This document shows positions 1 to 9,209 of a DNA stretch of 64,000 nucleotides, piece after piece (positions within the stretch are counted from its first letter, which is position 1; the number at the start of each line of letters is the position of its first letter). The notes under the pieces were generated by a model. The model saw only the letters and a list, made by a program, of their open reading frames with translations. It had not been told where the DNA came from and did no database searches. The position numbers were made by a program, and so were the translations under genes. The stretch is from Planctomycetota bacterium. Lineage in GTDB: Bacteria > Planctomycetota > Planctomycetia > Pirellulales > Pirellulaceae. The DNA lies in contig JABAAE010000004.1 of NCBI GenBank assembly GCA_014238905.1, positions 227,839-291,838 on the forward strand, written 5' to 3'.

Positions 1-243
1 AAGCTTCAATTCCAGAAGAGCATTTTGCCGCGGGTTCATATCGACGGCATAAACATGGTTGGGACTATTCAGGGCATAGTCCAGTGCGTTACACCCGGCA
101 GAGGTGATCACCAAAACATTCTCGTCGGGGCCAATTTCAAGCGCTACCCTGTCCAGGCGAGGATCCTCCCAGCAGGTGTTGTACACCAAATTGTTTTGAT
201 GAACAGTTTTGAAAACGCGTTGACTAATCCAATCAAAAACCAT
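1..243 (-). CDS. btaA: BtaA-like diacylglycerol 3-amino-3-carboxypropyltransferase (N-terminal part, cut by left edge)
   Basis: Reading the minus strand from an ATG at 243 gives an open frame of 81 codons that runs off the left edge, so only the N-terminus is present. It starts [16 protein letters not shown] and contains [11 protein letters not shown], the SAM-binding stretch [16 protein letters not shown], and [17 protein letters not shown]. These are the signature segments of the DUF3419/BtaA family, which moves the 3-amino-3-carboxypropyl group of S-adenosylmethionine onto diacylglycerol, the first step to betaine lipids (DGTS). The methyltransferase partner BtaB, if present, would lie outside the window. 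Family assignment is firm; lipid product is inferred from the family. Confidence 0.85.
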   Translation of the reverse strand, partial: MVFDWISQRVFKTVHQNNLVYNTCWEDPRLDRVALEIGPDENVLVITSAGCNALDYALNSPNHVYAVDMNPRQNALLELKL

Positions 244-1027
244 GGAGCTGTAATAAACTGAACTTAAAAAAATTGGTTAGGGAAAAACAGCAAAAATTAC
301 TGGCTGAACGACCTTTTCAATCGCAAAAATCCAAGCCCTCAATCAAATTCGAAGATGAATTGATTGCAGTCAGAAGAACTCTTTGAAAGAAAGACCTCAT
401 TCCAGAATGCCTCCACTCACTATGGGCCGACCATCGCTTCCACTGCAGGACTGAATCAACACTGCGAGACTGAATCAACACTGCGAGACTGAATTACCAC
501 TGTGAATTAAAATCGGATCCTTTAATTTCCACCGATATTTTACAACGATCGCCGCTGTTTCGAAAGGACTCAAACCCCTCTCCTGAGTCCAGAAGTCCAA
601 CAGAAGCATTATCACACGCTGCGACCGTCAAACCCTGAAATGTAGGCCATATTCAGTAATTCCTGCATGAACAGCCTCTTTTGCTCAACTGAAAAAACAG
701 GCATGGAGTTGGCTGGGACTGGCTGCCAACAAAAGGCTCCAAGGCCGCCCACATAGTTGAATGACCCTGATACTATCATCAATCCGGAGGCCCCAAGGCA
801 ATCCAATATCTCGTAGATTTTCTGGCTTGGACAAGCCTCTCACACCGCCAGACAACCGGCCGGCTTCCATCCTGGCCGGCTAACCGCCATGCCAAACGGG
901 CTTTCTTTCGGCCTCCAGCGGAGATAACGCAAATAGCCTCCCGGCAAGGCCCCGCTCTGAACGCCAGAGGGAGGATTTACCGGTCACCCGACTTTCCCAA
1001 TCACCTCAAAACAAGGCAGGCCGTCCA
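244..1027. other. Intergenic region without a supportable gene
   Basis: Nearly 800 bases between the btaA start and the 3' end of the next minus-strand gene. Two overlapping minus-strand frames of about 60 codons (612-806 and 685-870) have no recognisable motif and no good ribosome binding site, so I do not call them. The only structure seen is the short tandem repeat at 451-507. The btaA promoter should lie just right of 243. Confidence 0.5.
451..507. repeat. Short tandem repeat, 19-bp unit
   Basis: Two identical copies of CTGAATCAACACTGCGAGA (451-469 and 470-488) are followed by a third, diverged copy (489-507, five mismatches). No flanking inverted repeats and no coding context. It looks like replication-slippage duplication in a spacer. 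Confidence 0.8.
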
Positions 1028-1636
1028 TTAACGGGCAAAGGATTGGTAAAAATAGAAAGACTGTCCACGGTTGATGGGATACACCGATGGTGAGAAAAAG
1101 CCGTTGTAATAAGCCGAATAGGTAGGCACATGGCCATTGGGAATGACGTTAGGCCGCGCCGAGTCCACCCCAAACCACTTTTTCGCTTCGATCCGCATTC
1201 GTCGTGCCCTAGCTCGCTCCTTGGCAATTTCAAACCGGTAATCGCTAACCTGCGTCGAAAAGTTGTTTTCGCTCCGGTATTTTGTCTTGTCCTCACGCAA
1301 AACAACCACTCCATCCCCAATTTGATTTTTCACCGATGGGCTCGGTAATTTGGATGCCGAACCACCACGAGGCTCAGAAAAGGGAGTAGGATTCGGAGCT
1401 GCCGGTACCGATTTGGGGAGCCCGATAATGGTAATAGGCGGTTTGTCAGCCGCTGGCTCAATGACAGGTGCCGGAAGAACCTCCTCATTTCCTTGATTGT
1501 CCTCCAGTCTGGTCGGCTTGATTTCGGAACTCTTGATCGGTTCACCGGTGACCTGGGGCTTGATCAACGGATCCTGCCCAAAAGAAAAACCCACCAGAGC
1601 AACTGACACCATCCAACAAAATAGGTTCCGAATCAT
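1028..1636 (-). CDS. Secreted proline-rich protein of unknown function
   Basis: About 202 residues. I place the start at the ATG at 1636, because GAGGCGGG lies just upstream and the product then opens with a classical signal peptide (MIRNLFCWMVSVALVGFSFG, cleavage near GQD). The middle (roughly residues 15-110) is rich in Pro, Glu, Lys and Ser and looks disordered. After it comes an Arg/Lys/Glu-rich helix (IAKERARARRMRIEAKKW) and then a Tyr/Phe-rich tail (YSAYYNGFF, SFYFYQSFAR). No known domain was recognised. Planctomycetes have many such lineage-specific exported proteins. The long in-frame opening and signal peptide make it a credible gene. Confidence 0.65.
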   Translation of the reverse strand: MIRNLFCWMVSVALVGFSFGQDPLIKPQVTGEPIKSSEIKPTRLEDNQGNEEVLPAPVIEPAADKPPITIIGLPKSVPAAPNPTPFSEPRGGSASKLPSPSVKNQIGDGVVVLREDKTKYRSENNFSTQVSDYRFEIAKERARARRMRIEAKKWFGVDSARPNVIPNGHVPTYSAYYNGFFSPSVYPINRGQSFYFYQSFAR

Positions 1637-2030
1637 ATTCCCGCCTCGGTAAAACAAGTCCCGTCTGATTCATCAAAAAGAATCAAGAGAGGTTAAATTG
1701 ACGTTTGCCCTGATTGCTCCTGCTCAGTCGCGGCGCCTACTCTCATCCCTGCTAAAGGCAAGCGACATCGTACAAGACCTTCATGCAGTTTATCGGTGAA
1801 AGGCAAATCAAAGATGAACAGGCCTGTCTCAACCGGAAAATTCAAAACCTCTTTGATAAACTTTTCCGATTGGCGAAGGAGTATCACGACCATTTACCTT
1901 CGCTGACGGTCACTTGGCTGATTTGTCCTTTTCCCTGTCCCGGCAAGCAGAGCGGATTCTACGGTCAGCCTAAAGCCCAAAACCATTGCCATCTCCAAGA
2001 CCCCACCTCGGTGGCCGCTCCCCATGAAGC
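1637..2030. other. Intergenic region, no gene seen
   Basis: Between two minus-strand genes. A 66-codon minus frame (1693-1893) has no recognisable features. A plus-strand frame that starts here overlaps the transporter gene in antisense and is treated as a shadow. Confidence 0.45.
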
Positions 2031-2918
2031 TCAGGAAATCTGGAGCAAACAAATGGAAATCGCCGCGAGAATGACTCCCATTGTGCTGGCAAAATTCAAT
2101 TTTTCATGTAGTAGGAAGACAGCGGCCAATGCCGTAAAAACCAACCCGCCGGCGCTGGTAATTGGAAAAACGACCACACTTTTGTAATAGTCGAGGCTGA
2201 GGAGGATAAAGTGGCTTTGCAGGATATTGGTTGCACCCAGCACACTCCCGATCACAACCTCCCAGCAAGATAATTTCTGCCTGCGCACAACCAGAATCAC
2301 AATCGACGGAATACTGGCGACCACAAATGCGAAAAAAAGAAAGGAAGGGTAGTCGACGGCCCCATCACTTAACATCTTGCACGTTTGCTGGGCCACTCTG
2401 GTGACACCGCAAATCAGAAAAAAACATCCCAAGACCATGATTTTCAGGAGGGGCCCGACCCTCGGCAAGTCAGGTGAGGCGACTTGGGCCACCCGCTCCT
2501 GTTGTTGTGCCGACATGCCGACCATGAATAACGATGCCATGGCAACACCAATCCCGATTAACTGAAACACCCCAGCTTGCTCACCCCAATAGAGGATTCC
2601 AACTGCTATCGGGATCACCAAAGCGAGTCGTGAAACCGCTGCGGTATTGGATGCTCCCACCCACCGAACCGCATAGATCAGGAAGAAGAATGCCACAAAA
2701 TAGCATCCTCCCATCGTCGCTCCCGTCCAGTTCGCATGAATGCTCGCAGCGGAGGGTTCCGAATACCAGTAACCGGGCAAAGCACAAAAAGCAGCAGCGA
2801 CGTAATTAATACATCCCACCGTCACCACATCCCAACCGTCCCGCCTTTGCACCCATTTGACGCAAAGGATGAAAAACGAGCTGAAGAGTATGTTCCAAAT
2901 CAGGAATTGAAATTGCAT
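2031..2918 (-). CDS. EamA/DMT-family membrane transporter
   Basis: The 295-residue product is almost entirely hydrophobic, with about ten transmembrane helices in two halves. The breaks and small-residue helices (for example IYAVRWVGASNTAAVSRLAL and the closing stretch TSAGGLVFTALAAVFLLHEKL) are typical of EamA repeats in the drug/metabolite transporter superfamily. The motif FLLHEKL near the end matches the family's usual 'GE.l' segment. Substrate cannot be told. Length is normal for the family. It is not obviously in an operon with either neighbour. Confidence 0.8.
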   Translation of the reverse strand: MQFQFLIWNILFSSFFILCVKWVQRRDGWDVVTVGCINYVAAAFCALPGYWYSEPSAASIHANWTGATMGGCYFVAFFFLIYAVRWVGASNTAAVSRLALVIPIAVGILYWGEQAGVFQLIGIGVAMASLFMVGMSAQQQERVAQVASPDLPRVGPLLKIMVLGCFFLICGVTRVAQQTCKMLSDGAVDYPSFLFFAFVVASIPSIVILVVRRQKLSCWEVVIGSVLGATNILQSHFILLSLDYYKSVVVFPITSAGGLVFTALAAVFLLHEKLNFASTMGVILAAISICLLQIS

Positions 2919-3449
2919 GAATTACCGATCATCGGAGAACGAACTCGCATAGGAGCAAGGGAGTTATTATTTGAAATTCCAGAGCAGCAGCAACCCGCAG
3001 CAAAGGCGGGATGACAGAATGACGAATTTCAGGATGATTCCATGGAGCCCGTTTTGGTGGTCTCTCAGAGGGAGACTGTCTTGAAAAATCACTGGAAGAT
3101 GGGTTATGAATTTGGCATCTGCTATTGGAGTTTCCTGCCGTTACGGTCTATTTTCCGAATCGCCACAATCGACACTTCATCAAGGCCAACCAACTACCAA
3201 TCAGCCGATCAGCCGATCAGGTAAAGAAAAAAACAATTTCTGATAGGGACAAGGAAGATTTATCAATGGTCGTCAAAAAACGGAAACAAAAGGCTGCCTA
3301 TTGCCGCTGTCTGGCAACAGCCCAGATTCCGGTTCCTCTGGGACCCGAGATTCAAATCAAGTCTCGGGTAATTGGTTTTCCAAAGCTTACATTCTTTTTA
3401 CAACCTTCTGACATGCCAGTGACGTGAAACAGGGTGTTGGTGCGTTAAA
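2919..3449. other. Intergenic region, no supportable gene
   Basis: Separates the divergent transporter and VWA genes. Several plus-strand frames of 60-100 codons lack motifs and good start sites. A small direct repeat (AGCCGATC copies around 3200-3220) is visible. The VWA promoter is expected near the right end. Confidence 0.4.
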
Positions 3450-3482
3450 TTACTGAAGGAGCTTAGGTGGCTCTTTCAGTAA
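3450..3482 (+). promoter_or_regulatory. Strong hairpin in the VWA gene leader
   Basis: TTACTGAAGGAGC (3450-3462) pairs with GCTCTTTCAGTAA (3470-3482): thirteen base pairs including one G-T, around the 7-nt loop TTAGGTG. It ends 25 nt before the chosen start codon at 3508. There is no T-run after it, so it is not a standard terminator; it could be an mRNA-stabilising or translation-controlling leader structure, or a protein-binding dyad. The structure is seen directly; the role is unknown. Confidence 0.6.
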
Positions 3483-3507
3483 CAACAACCTAACGATGGA
3501 GAATCCG

Positions 3508-4866
3508 ATGTTTAAAAGAATCACTTACTGCACAATGTTTCTGTCATTGATTGTCAGCTGCACCTCTGCATCAGGTGCTGAACAGATCAAACTCAATGTT
3601 GGCACCCCATATAACTACGTCCACACAACCGATGGAAAGCAAAACGTCTGGATCCGAGTCGGTTTAACTGGATCCAAAATGGAAAGTGAGAAGAAGCGTC
3701 CTCCGGTCAACGTGGCTATTGTTCTCGACCGTTCGGGATCGATGAAAGGCGAAAAGATCCAGAAAGCAAAAGAAGCAGCGATTCAAGCCGTTGATCGCTT
3801 GGATCCTCAAGACATCGTCAGCATCGTCACTTACGACACCAACGTGTCGGTACTGGTCCCCTCAACCAAGGCAACCGACAAGAATGCCATTAAGAAAAAA
3901 ATTGCTGGAATCAAGGCAAGTGGCAACACCGCTTTATTCGCAGGGGTCAGCAAAGGGGCAGCCGAAGTACGCAAGTTCCTTGATGAAGAACGGGTCAATC
4001 GAATCATCCTTCTGTCGGACGGCCTTGCCAATCTCGGGCCCAGTTCTCCCGGAGAACTCGGTGCTCTTGGAGCCAACCTGATGAAGGATCGAATCTCGGT
4101 TTCTACACTGGGACTGGGGCTTGGTTATAACGAAGATTTGATGATGAAGCTTGCCGCCAAAAGTGGTGGAAATCATGTCTTTATCGAAAACGCTGATGAA
4201 TTGGCAGACATTTTTAACAAAGAATTTGACGACGTCATGTCTGTTGTTGCACAGAACCTGAAAATCAAGCTGAAGATTCCAGAGGGGATTCGTCCCATTC
4301 GAGTTTTGGGCAATGATGCTGACATTAATGGTCAAATCATCGAAACCCGTTTAGCTCAGGTCTACAGCGAACAGGTCCGCTACGTACTGGTTGAATTGGA
4401 AATCCCAGCTGGCCAAAAAGATCAGCGACTTCCTCTTGGCACTACGTCTGTCTCCTATCGCGACATGAAGACAGGGGACATCAAACAGCAAGCCAAAACG
4501 GACCTGTCAGTGAAGTTTGTCTCCGGTGAAACGGCTGATGACTTAATCAAGTTCAGCCTCAAAGAGCACATTTTAGAAGATATTGTGGCCATGGTTGCCA
4601 ACGAGCGTAATAAGTTGGCAACGACCTACCTTGATGACGGAAAAATCGGCCTGTGTATCCAAACTCTGGACGAAAACAAACTCTGGTTAGAGAACAACTC
4701 TCTAAAACTTAAGAGCAAAAAGTTGGAAACCTACTACAAGTACAATGATGCTCAGTTGGACCAATTAAAAAACAACAAGAAGAACCTTGCCCGCAAAGCA
4801 ATGCGTGCTGTTCAGTCACAAATTGACACCCAACAACGTTATCAGCAAAGTGGAAACGACAAGTAG
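3508..4866 (+). CDS. Exported von Willebrand factor A (VWA) domain protein
   Basis: Start chosen at ATG 3508: an upstream in-frame ATG (3496) overlaps GGAG that is ideally placed as ribosome binding site for 3508. The 452-residue product opens with a signal peptide; either signal peptidase I near ASGAEQ or a lipobox-like VSC (Cys18) is possible. A VWA domain spans about residues 65-240 with a perfect MIDAS motif DRSGSM (Asp74, Ser76, Ser78), a later T in ASGNTALFAG and D in LLSDGLANLG. The C-terminal 200 residues are beta-rich then helical and charged (LKSKKLETYYKYND). Such batA-like secreted VWA proteins bind partner proteins through a metal ion. A leader hairpin precedes it. Confidence 0.85.
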   Translation: MFKRITYCTMFLSLIVSCTSASGAEQIKLNVGTPYNYVHTTDGKQNVWIRVGLTGSKMESEKKRPPVNVAIVLDRSGSMKGEKIQKAKEAAIQAVDRLDPQDIVSIVTYDTNVSVLVPSTKATDKNAIKKKIAGIKASGNTALFAGVSKGAAEVRKFLDEERVNRIILLSDGLANLGPSSPGELGALGANLMKDRISVSTLGLGLGYNEDLMMKLAAKSGGNHVFIENADELADIFNKEFDDVMSVVAQNLKIKLKIPEGIRPIRVLGNDADINGQIIETRLAQVYSEQVRYVLVELEIPAGQKDQRLPLGTTSVSYRDMKTGDIKQQAKTDLSVKFVSGETADDLIKFSLKEHILEDIVAMVANERNKLATTYLDDGKIGLCIQTLDENKLWLENNSLKLKSKKLETYYKYNDAQLDQLKNNKKNLARKAMRAVQSQIDTQQRYQQSGNDK

Positions 4867-4891
4867 GGATTAGGCCATTGGATCAGGTAAA

Positions 4892-4911
4892 GGGGCAGAG
4901 AAACCTGCCCC
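4892..4911 (+). terminator. GC-rich hairpin after the VWA gene
   Basis: GGGGCAG (4892-4898) pairs with CTGCCCC (4905-4911) around AGAAAC, 25 nt past the stop codon. No T-run follows, so intrinsic termination is uncertain; it may be a 3'-end stabilising structure. Confidence 0.4.
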
Positions 4912-5082
4912 GGCCTGGCACAATAGTCGTTGGACAAATTCATCGAACCTCATAGAGGTTAATCATTCAACGCTTTTTCGTGTTGGAGGACCTTCGATTT
5001 CCAATGCAGGCTATTCCAATTGGATTGGAATCACTCATCCAACTATCGTCAGCCAGAATAAAATGTTTGTTATGATGAAGCC

Positions 5083-6900
5083 GTGAAATCAAAAATAATC
5101 GGATTACTGCTGCTGGTCGTCGTTTTACCCATCGCTCTACTGTCTTGGGTCGGCTATCAACTTGCGCAACAAATCGCCACCCAGCAACAGGAACAGATCC
5201 AAAATCTCCTCAAGGATCAATTAGCCGAAGTTGATTTTCGGCTGAAAAAATACTTCAAGGCCCAGGAAACCGTATTGCAGCAGAATGCTGGCCAGGCATT
5301 TGAAACTTTGACCGCCTTGCGGGACGTCGTCAATTCGACCGGCATCATTGAGAATATCTTCATTATCAATGCCGATGACACGTTGGCCTTTCCCAATCCC
5401 ATTTCTCCATTGAACCAACGAGAACGCGAGTTCTATTCCAGGATCAAAGTCATTATCGACGGTGGAGATATTCAAAACCTGATTCGGCAGACCGGTGGTG
5501 GGGCCACCAACCCAAGCACCCAAAACACGACCAACCTCTTCGCAAAGCCACTGATACCCAACATCAATTTAAAATCCGAAGGCCGCGGTTTGGACAACAA
5601 CCAGAGTCGTCTTCAAAAACTGCAGTCGCTGATTCCATACAGTAACAATATCGATCCAAGCGAAAACCAGAATGCCCGTCAATCACAAAGTGCAAAAGTG
5701 GCTGCTCCCCAATATGATTTTTCCTCCGGTTGGTTTACCTGGTACTGGGGACGTGGGCTCAACCTGATCTATTGGCAGCGACTCACCACAGGAAACATTA
5801 TTTGTGTTGCCCTGGATCGCTCTCGGTGGATATCTGACCTTATCGGCGAACTACCGGATTCCATTGGTTATGACTTGGCCACCGCAGAGGAGGCCGAACA
5901 AAGATTATCCTCAAGAAGCAGGTCGGCACGGATCATCAACGCAAATGGAGAAACCGTCTATCAATGGGGAAGTGACCTGGATGAGGAATCGCTGGTCCTG
6001 GCTGTAGAAATTCCTACCAGCATACCGATCAACGCATGGAAGCTTCAGCTCTGGGTCCCCCCGACCGAACTGCAAAAACCGGGGATCGCCGGGATCAACG
6101 TTTGGCTGGGGATACTGGCATCGGCGATTGCTCTGGTATCGATCGCATGGATCTTCGTACGAGAATATACCAAGGAACTCAAAGAAGCTTCGAGGCGAGT
6201 CAGTTTTGTCAACCAAGTTTCCCATGAACTACGGACACCGTTGACCAACATCCGCATGTACGCCGAATTACTTTCTCAAGAAATAGGTGAGGTTCCGGGC
6301 TTAGAATCCTCTAAAGCACGTCAACGCTTGGGTGTTGTAGAGAGTGAAAGCGAACGACTAAGCCGCTTGATTGCCAATGTCCTGACGTTTGCAAGCAGCC
6401 AAAAAAAAACGCTGAAGGTCAGGCCCCTGCCGGGCGTGGTCGACGACTGCATCCAATCGGTCACAGCCCGATTTGCACCCAATCTTGAAAAACTCGATTT
6501 AAAACTGGAAATGGAACTCCAAGCTCCTCAGAGAGTCCTTTTCGACAGCGATGCGATCGAACAGGTCCTGGAGAACCTGATTGGCAATATCGAAAAATAT
6601 GCAGCCGAAGGTCAACTGGTTCACATCAGTTCCATCCAACAAGAGGGGCTTACCGTCATCCGAATTCGCGATGGTGGACGAGGCATCAAATCCGCTCATT
6701 CAGAAAAAATATTCGAACCATTTTGGCGTGAATCCAATGAAGTTCAAAAGGCTTCTGGTACCGGCATCGGCCTTTCCATATCCAGGGAACTATGTCGCCT
6801 TCACGGTGGAGACCTAACACTTGATTACACGACGTCCAAAACAGACCGCCGCCAAGGTGCTTGTTTCAGGATTACCTTGAAAACAGAAGGATCAAACTGA
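5083..6900 (+). CDS. Two-component sensor histidine kinase
   Basis: 605 residues from a GTG start. An N-terminal membrane helix (about 4-25) and a second (about 338-358) bracket a periplasmic sensor region of some 310 residues with no domain I can name; its middle (about 155-205) is Asn/Gln/Ser-rich. The cytoplasmic part has the HisKA phosphoacceptor box VSHELRTPLTN with His381, the ATP-binding N-box ENLIGN (Asn498, Asn502), G1 box DGGRGI (from Asp530) and G2 box GTGIGLSI (from Gly559). It autophosphorylates on His381 and should pass the phosphate to the regulator encoded one base after its stop codon. Signal sensed is unknown. Confidence 0.93.
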   Translation: MKSKIIGLLLLVVVLPIALLSWVGYQLAQQIATQQQEQIQNLLKDQLAEVDFRLKKYFKAQETVLQQNAGQAFETLTALRDVVNSTGIIENIFIINADDTLAFPNPISPLNQREREFYSRIKVIIDGGDIQNLIRQTGGGATNPSTQNTTNLFAKPLIPNINLKSEGRGLDNNQSRLQKLQSLIPYSNNIDPSENQNARQSQSAKVAAPQYDFSSGWFTWYWGRGLNLIYWQRLTTGNIICVALDRSRWISDLIGELPDSIGYDLATAEEAEQRLSSRSRSARIINANGETVYQWGSDLDEESLVLAVEIPTSIPINAWKLQLWVPPTELQKPGIAGINVWLGILASAIALVSIAWIFVREYTKELKEASRRVSFVNQVSHELRTPLTNIRMYAELLSQEIGEVPGLESSKARQRLGVVESESERLSRLIANVLTFASSQKKTLKVRPLPGVVDDCIQSVTARFAPNLEKLDLKLEMELQAPQRVLFDSDAIEQVLENLIGNIEKYAAEGQLVHISSIQQEGLTVIRIRDGGRGIKSAHSEKIFEPFWRESNEVQKASGTGIGLSISRELCRLHGGDLTLDYTTSKTDRRQGACFRITLKTEGSN

Positions 6901-6901
6901 T

Positions 6902-7627
6902 ATGAAAGTTCTGGTTGCCGAAGATGATGCCTTGACCCGGGACGGATTAGCCGAAGTTCTTTCCGGAGAAGGATACCAGGTCACCCTGGCCGAAGATGGC
7001 ACCCAAGCCATCGAGTTGTTCCGCAAGGTTCAGCCTGATTTTGTCTGCTTGGATATCATGATGCCCGGTTCCAGCGGCTTCGAAGTCTGCAAAGCCATCA
7101 GATCTGATGATGAAAATATCCCCATCATCTTTATTAGTGCAAAATCGGAAGAGATTGACCGACTTGTCGGATTCGAACTTGGAGCTGACGACTTTATCAC
7201 CAAGCCCTTCAGCCTGCGAGAGGTCGTCGCTCGCGTCCGCGCCGTCACCCGACGATGTTTTGCCCGGCAGGAAAAGAAAAACGACACTTTTACCATGAAT
7301 CAACTGGAGGTTTGCCGAAGCGAACTCAGAGCCCGCCGCAACAGCCAAGTCATTGAACTCAGTTTACGCGACGTCAACCTATTGCAACTACTTTGGGAGA
7401 ATAGCGGCAAAGCCCTGGAACGTCGCACCATTTATATGGAAGCCTATGGCGAGAACTTTTTCCCGGCCAGTCGAACTCTCGACCAACATGTTTCACAATT
7501 GCGAAAGCGAATTGAACTAGACCCTCAAAATCCGTTGATCGTCTGCACTGTTCACGGCATTGGTTATCGCTTTGATCCGGTGATAGATTCTTCAGCAAGT
7601 CAGCAGGACGACATAGAACAAGATTGA
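6902..7627 (+). CDS. OmpR/PhoB-family response regulator
   Basis: 241 residues. Receiver domain about 1-120 with the acidic pair Glu7/Asp8-Asp9, phosphoacceptor Asp51 in VCLDIMMPG, and the conserved Lys in FISAKS and KPF turn (FITKPFSL). The C-terminal half (about 135-230) is a winged-helix DNA-binding domain ending with the characteristic TVHGIGYRF. The start ATG lies one base after the kinase stop codon, so the two are co-translated and form a cognate pair. Target genes cannot be read from the sequence. Confidence 0.95.
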   Translation: MKVLVAEDDALTRDGLAEVLSGEGYQVTLAEDGTQAIELFRKVQPDFVCLDIMMPGSSGFEVCKAIRSDDENIPIIFISAKSEEIDRLVGFELGADDFITKPFSLREVVARVRAVTRRCFARQEKKNDTFTMNQLEVCRSELRARRNSQVIELSLRDVNLLQLLWENSGKALERRTIYMEAYGENFFPASRTLDQHVSQLRKRIELDPQNPLIVCTVHGIGYRFDPVIDSSASQQDDIEQD

Positions 7628-7738
7628 CATGTCTTTAATGATTCATCTCCGCCAACCGCCATTGCCACTAACCGCCAATCAATTCTTATTTTTCCCTGGA
7701 TTATTTTACGAGCTACCAGAGGCTCGGTTGATCAAACC

Positions 7739-8944
7739 ATGAATGCCAATCCTGATGAAATCTGTGCGAAGCCCAAGAAAATCGCCGTGCAGCCGATGCC
7801 TTCGACAATGCCCATTCACACCGCGGCCGTATATGAATGTGAATCAGCCCAGCATGCCGGAGATCTTTTATCCGGCGAAACCGATGGATTCGTCTATCAA
7901 CGAGACGGTCACCCCAATGCGGTCGTTCTGGCCGAGCAATGTCGCCAGCTACACGGCGGCGAAGAGGCGGGCGTCGACTTTGCAGTGGTCACTTCGACGG
8001 GTATGTCGGCAATGTCGCTGGCAATCGTTTCTCATTTAAAAAAGGGAGACCACCTACTGCTCGGCAACCAGCTCTATGGACGTACAACACGGCTTATCGC
8101 CAAGGAACTGACTCGTTGGGGCCTGGAATTCGACGAGGTGGACATGTGCAACGTGGATCAGGTCAAAGCTGCTGTCCGACCGCAGACGAGGATGTTGGTC
8201 GTTGAGACTATGGCGAACCCACTACTGCATGTCGCTGATTTGCCCAGCCTTTCGTCGATCAGTCAAAAACAAAATGCCATCCTTTTGGTCGACAACACCT
8301 TTGCCACCCCATTGCTGACTCGTCCGTTTGCATTTGGAGCAGACCTCGTCATCGAAAGCATGAGTAAAATCCTCAATGGGCATGGCGATGTAATGATGGG
8401 GATGCTTTGCGGAAAAAAAGACTCAGCCGAACGGGTAAAGGACGCGATTTCGACTTGGGGCATGACCGCCAGCCCTTTTGATTGCTGGCTTGTTTCTCGA
8501 GGATTGGCAACCGCCCATCTTCGTATTGATCGGGCCTGCGAAAACGCAATGCGGTTAGCACAGTTTTTGGAAACGAAAAAACGAATCCAACGGGTCTTTT
8601 ATCCTGGGCTGAAATCCCATCCGACGGCGGCAATGGCAACCAAACTGGTAGGCCCGACGAAATTTGGTAATGTTCTGAGCTGTGAATTTACCGGCGGCCT
8701 TCGCGATGTGGAGGCTTTTATCAGTCTTTCTAAAAAAATAGCATTTTGCCCTTCTTTAGGGGAAATCGCCACGACCATCAGTTATCCAAGAACGACCAGC
8801 CATCGTGGTTTATCGGCTCAAACAGCAGACAAACTCGGTATCACAGACGGGGTGATACGAATTTCCTGTGGTATTGAATCTGCCCAATTCCTGGAAAACG
8901 AGTTCGGTTTGGTTCTCAACGCTATGGACGAAATCAGCCCGTAG
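7739..8944 (+). CDS. Trans-sulfuration PLP enzyme (cystathionine gamma-synthase / gamma-lyase family)
   Basis: 401 residues, the usual length for the Cys/Met metabolism PLP-dependent family. Recognisable segments are YQRDGHPN, the PLP-phosphate region STGMSAMSLA, LLGNQLYGRT, VETMANPLLHVADL, the PLP-ring Asp in LLVDNTFATP, the Schiff-base lysine Lys210 in ESMSKILNGHGD, and SLGEIATTISYPRTTSH near the end. Members make or split cystathionine or act on O-acyl-homoserine or methionine; residues seen do not decide which, so I give no gene symbol. It stands alone between the two-component pair and infA. Confidence 0.88.
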   Translation: MNANPDEICAKPKKIAVQPMPSTMPIHTAAVYECESAQHAGDLLSGETDGFVYQRDGHPNAVVLAEQCRQLHGGEEAGVDFAVVTSTGMSAMSLAIVSHLKKGDHLLLGNQLYGRTTRLIAKELTRWGLEFDEVDMCNVDQVKAAVRPQTRMLVVETMANPLLHVADLPSLSSISQKQNAILLVDNTFATPLLTRPFAFGADLVIESMSKILNGHGDVMMGMLCGKKDSAERVKDAISTWGMTASPFDCWLVSRGLATAHLRIDRACENAMRLAQFLETKKRIQRVFYPGLKSHPTAAMATKLVGPTKFGNVLSCEFTGGLRDVEAFISLSKKIAFCPSLGEIATTISYPRTTSHRGLSAQTADKLGITDGVIRISCGIESAQFLENEFGLVLNAMDEISP

Positions 8945-8990
8945 TGACTAACATGGTGCTTGAGCATTTTTTTTGGTTGCAAGGATTTTC

Positions 8991-9209
8991 ATGGGAAAAG
9001 ATGAATCTTTTGAGGTAGAAGGTACCGTCGTTCAAGCACTAGCGAACACGCGGTTTCGAGTCGAGCTGGAAACAGGTAACGAAGTGCTGGCCCATGTCGC
9101 CGGCCGAATGAGAAAAAACTTCATTCGAATTGTCCCCGGTGACAAAGTCCGAGTGGAACTTTCACCCTACGACCTGACCAAAGGTCGTATTACCTACCGA
9201 GAGCGTTAA
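8991..9209 (+). CDS. infA: Translation initiation factor IF-1
   Basis: The frame is open from a GTG at 8973, but AAGGA at 8981-8985 is spaced five bases before ATG 8991, which gives [15 protein letters not shown] and a product of exactly 72 residues, the standard IF-1 length. The OB-fold segments [43 protein letters not shown] are near-consensus. IF-1 blocks the ribosomal A site during initiation. Here it is not in the usual ribosomal-protein operon; it follows a PLP enzyme gene by about 45 bases. Confidence 0.97.
   Translation: MGKDESFEVEGTVVQALANTRFRVELETGNEVLAHVAGRMRKNFIRIVPGDKVRVELSPYDLTKGRITYRER

Noticed and set aside
25..261. A 78-codon plus-strand frame at the left edge
   Set aside because: It is antisense to the btaA start, which has clear family motifs.
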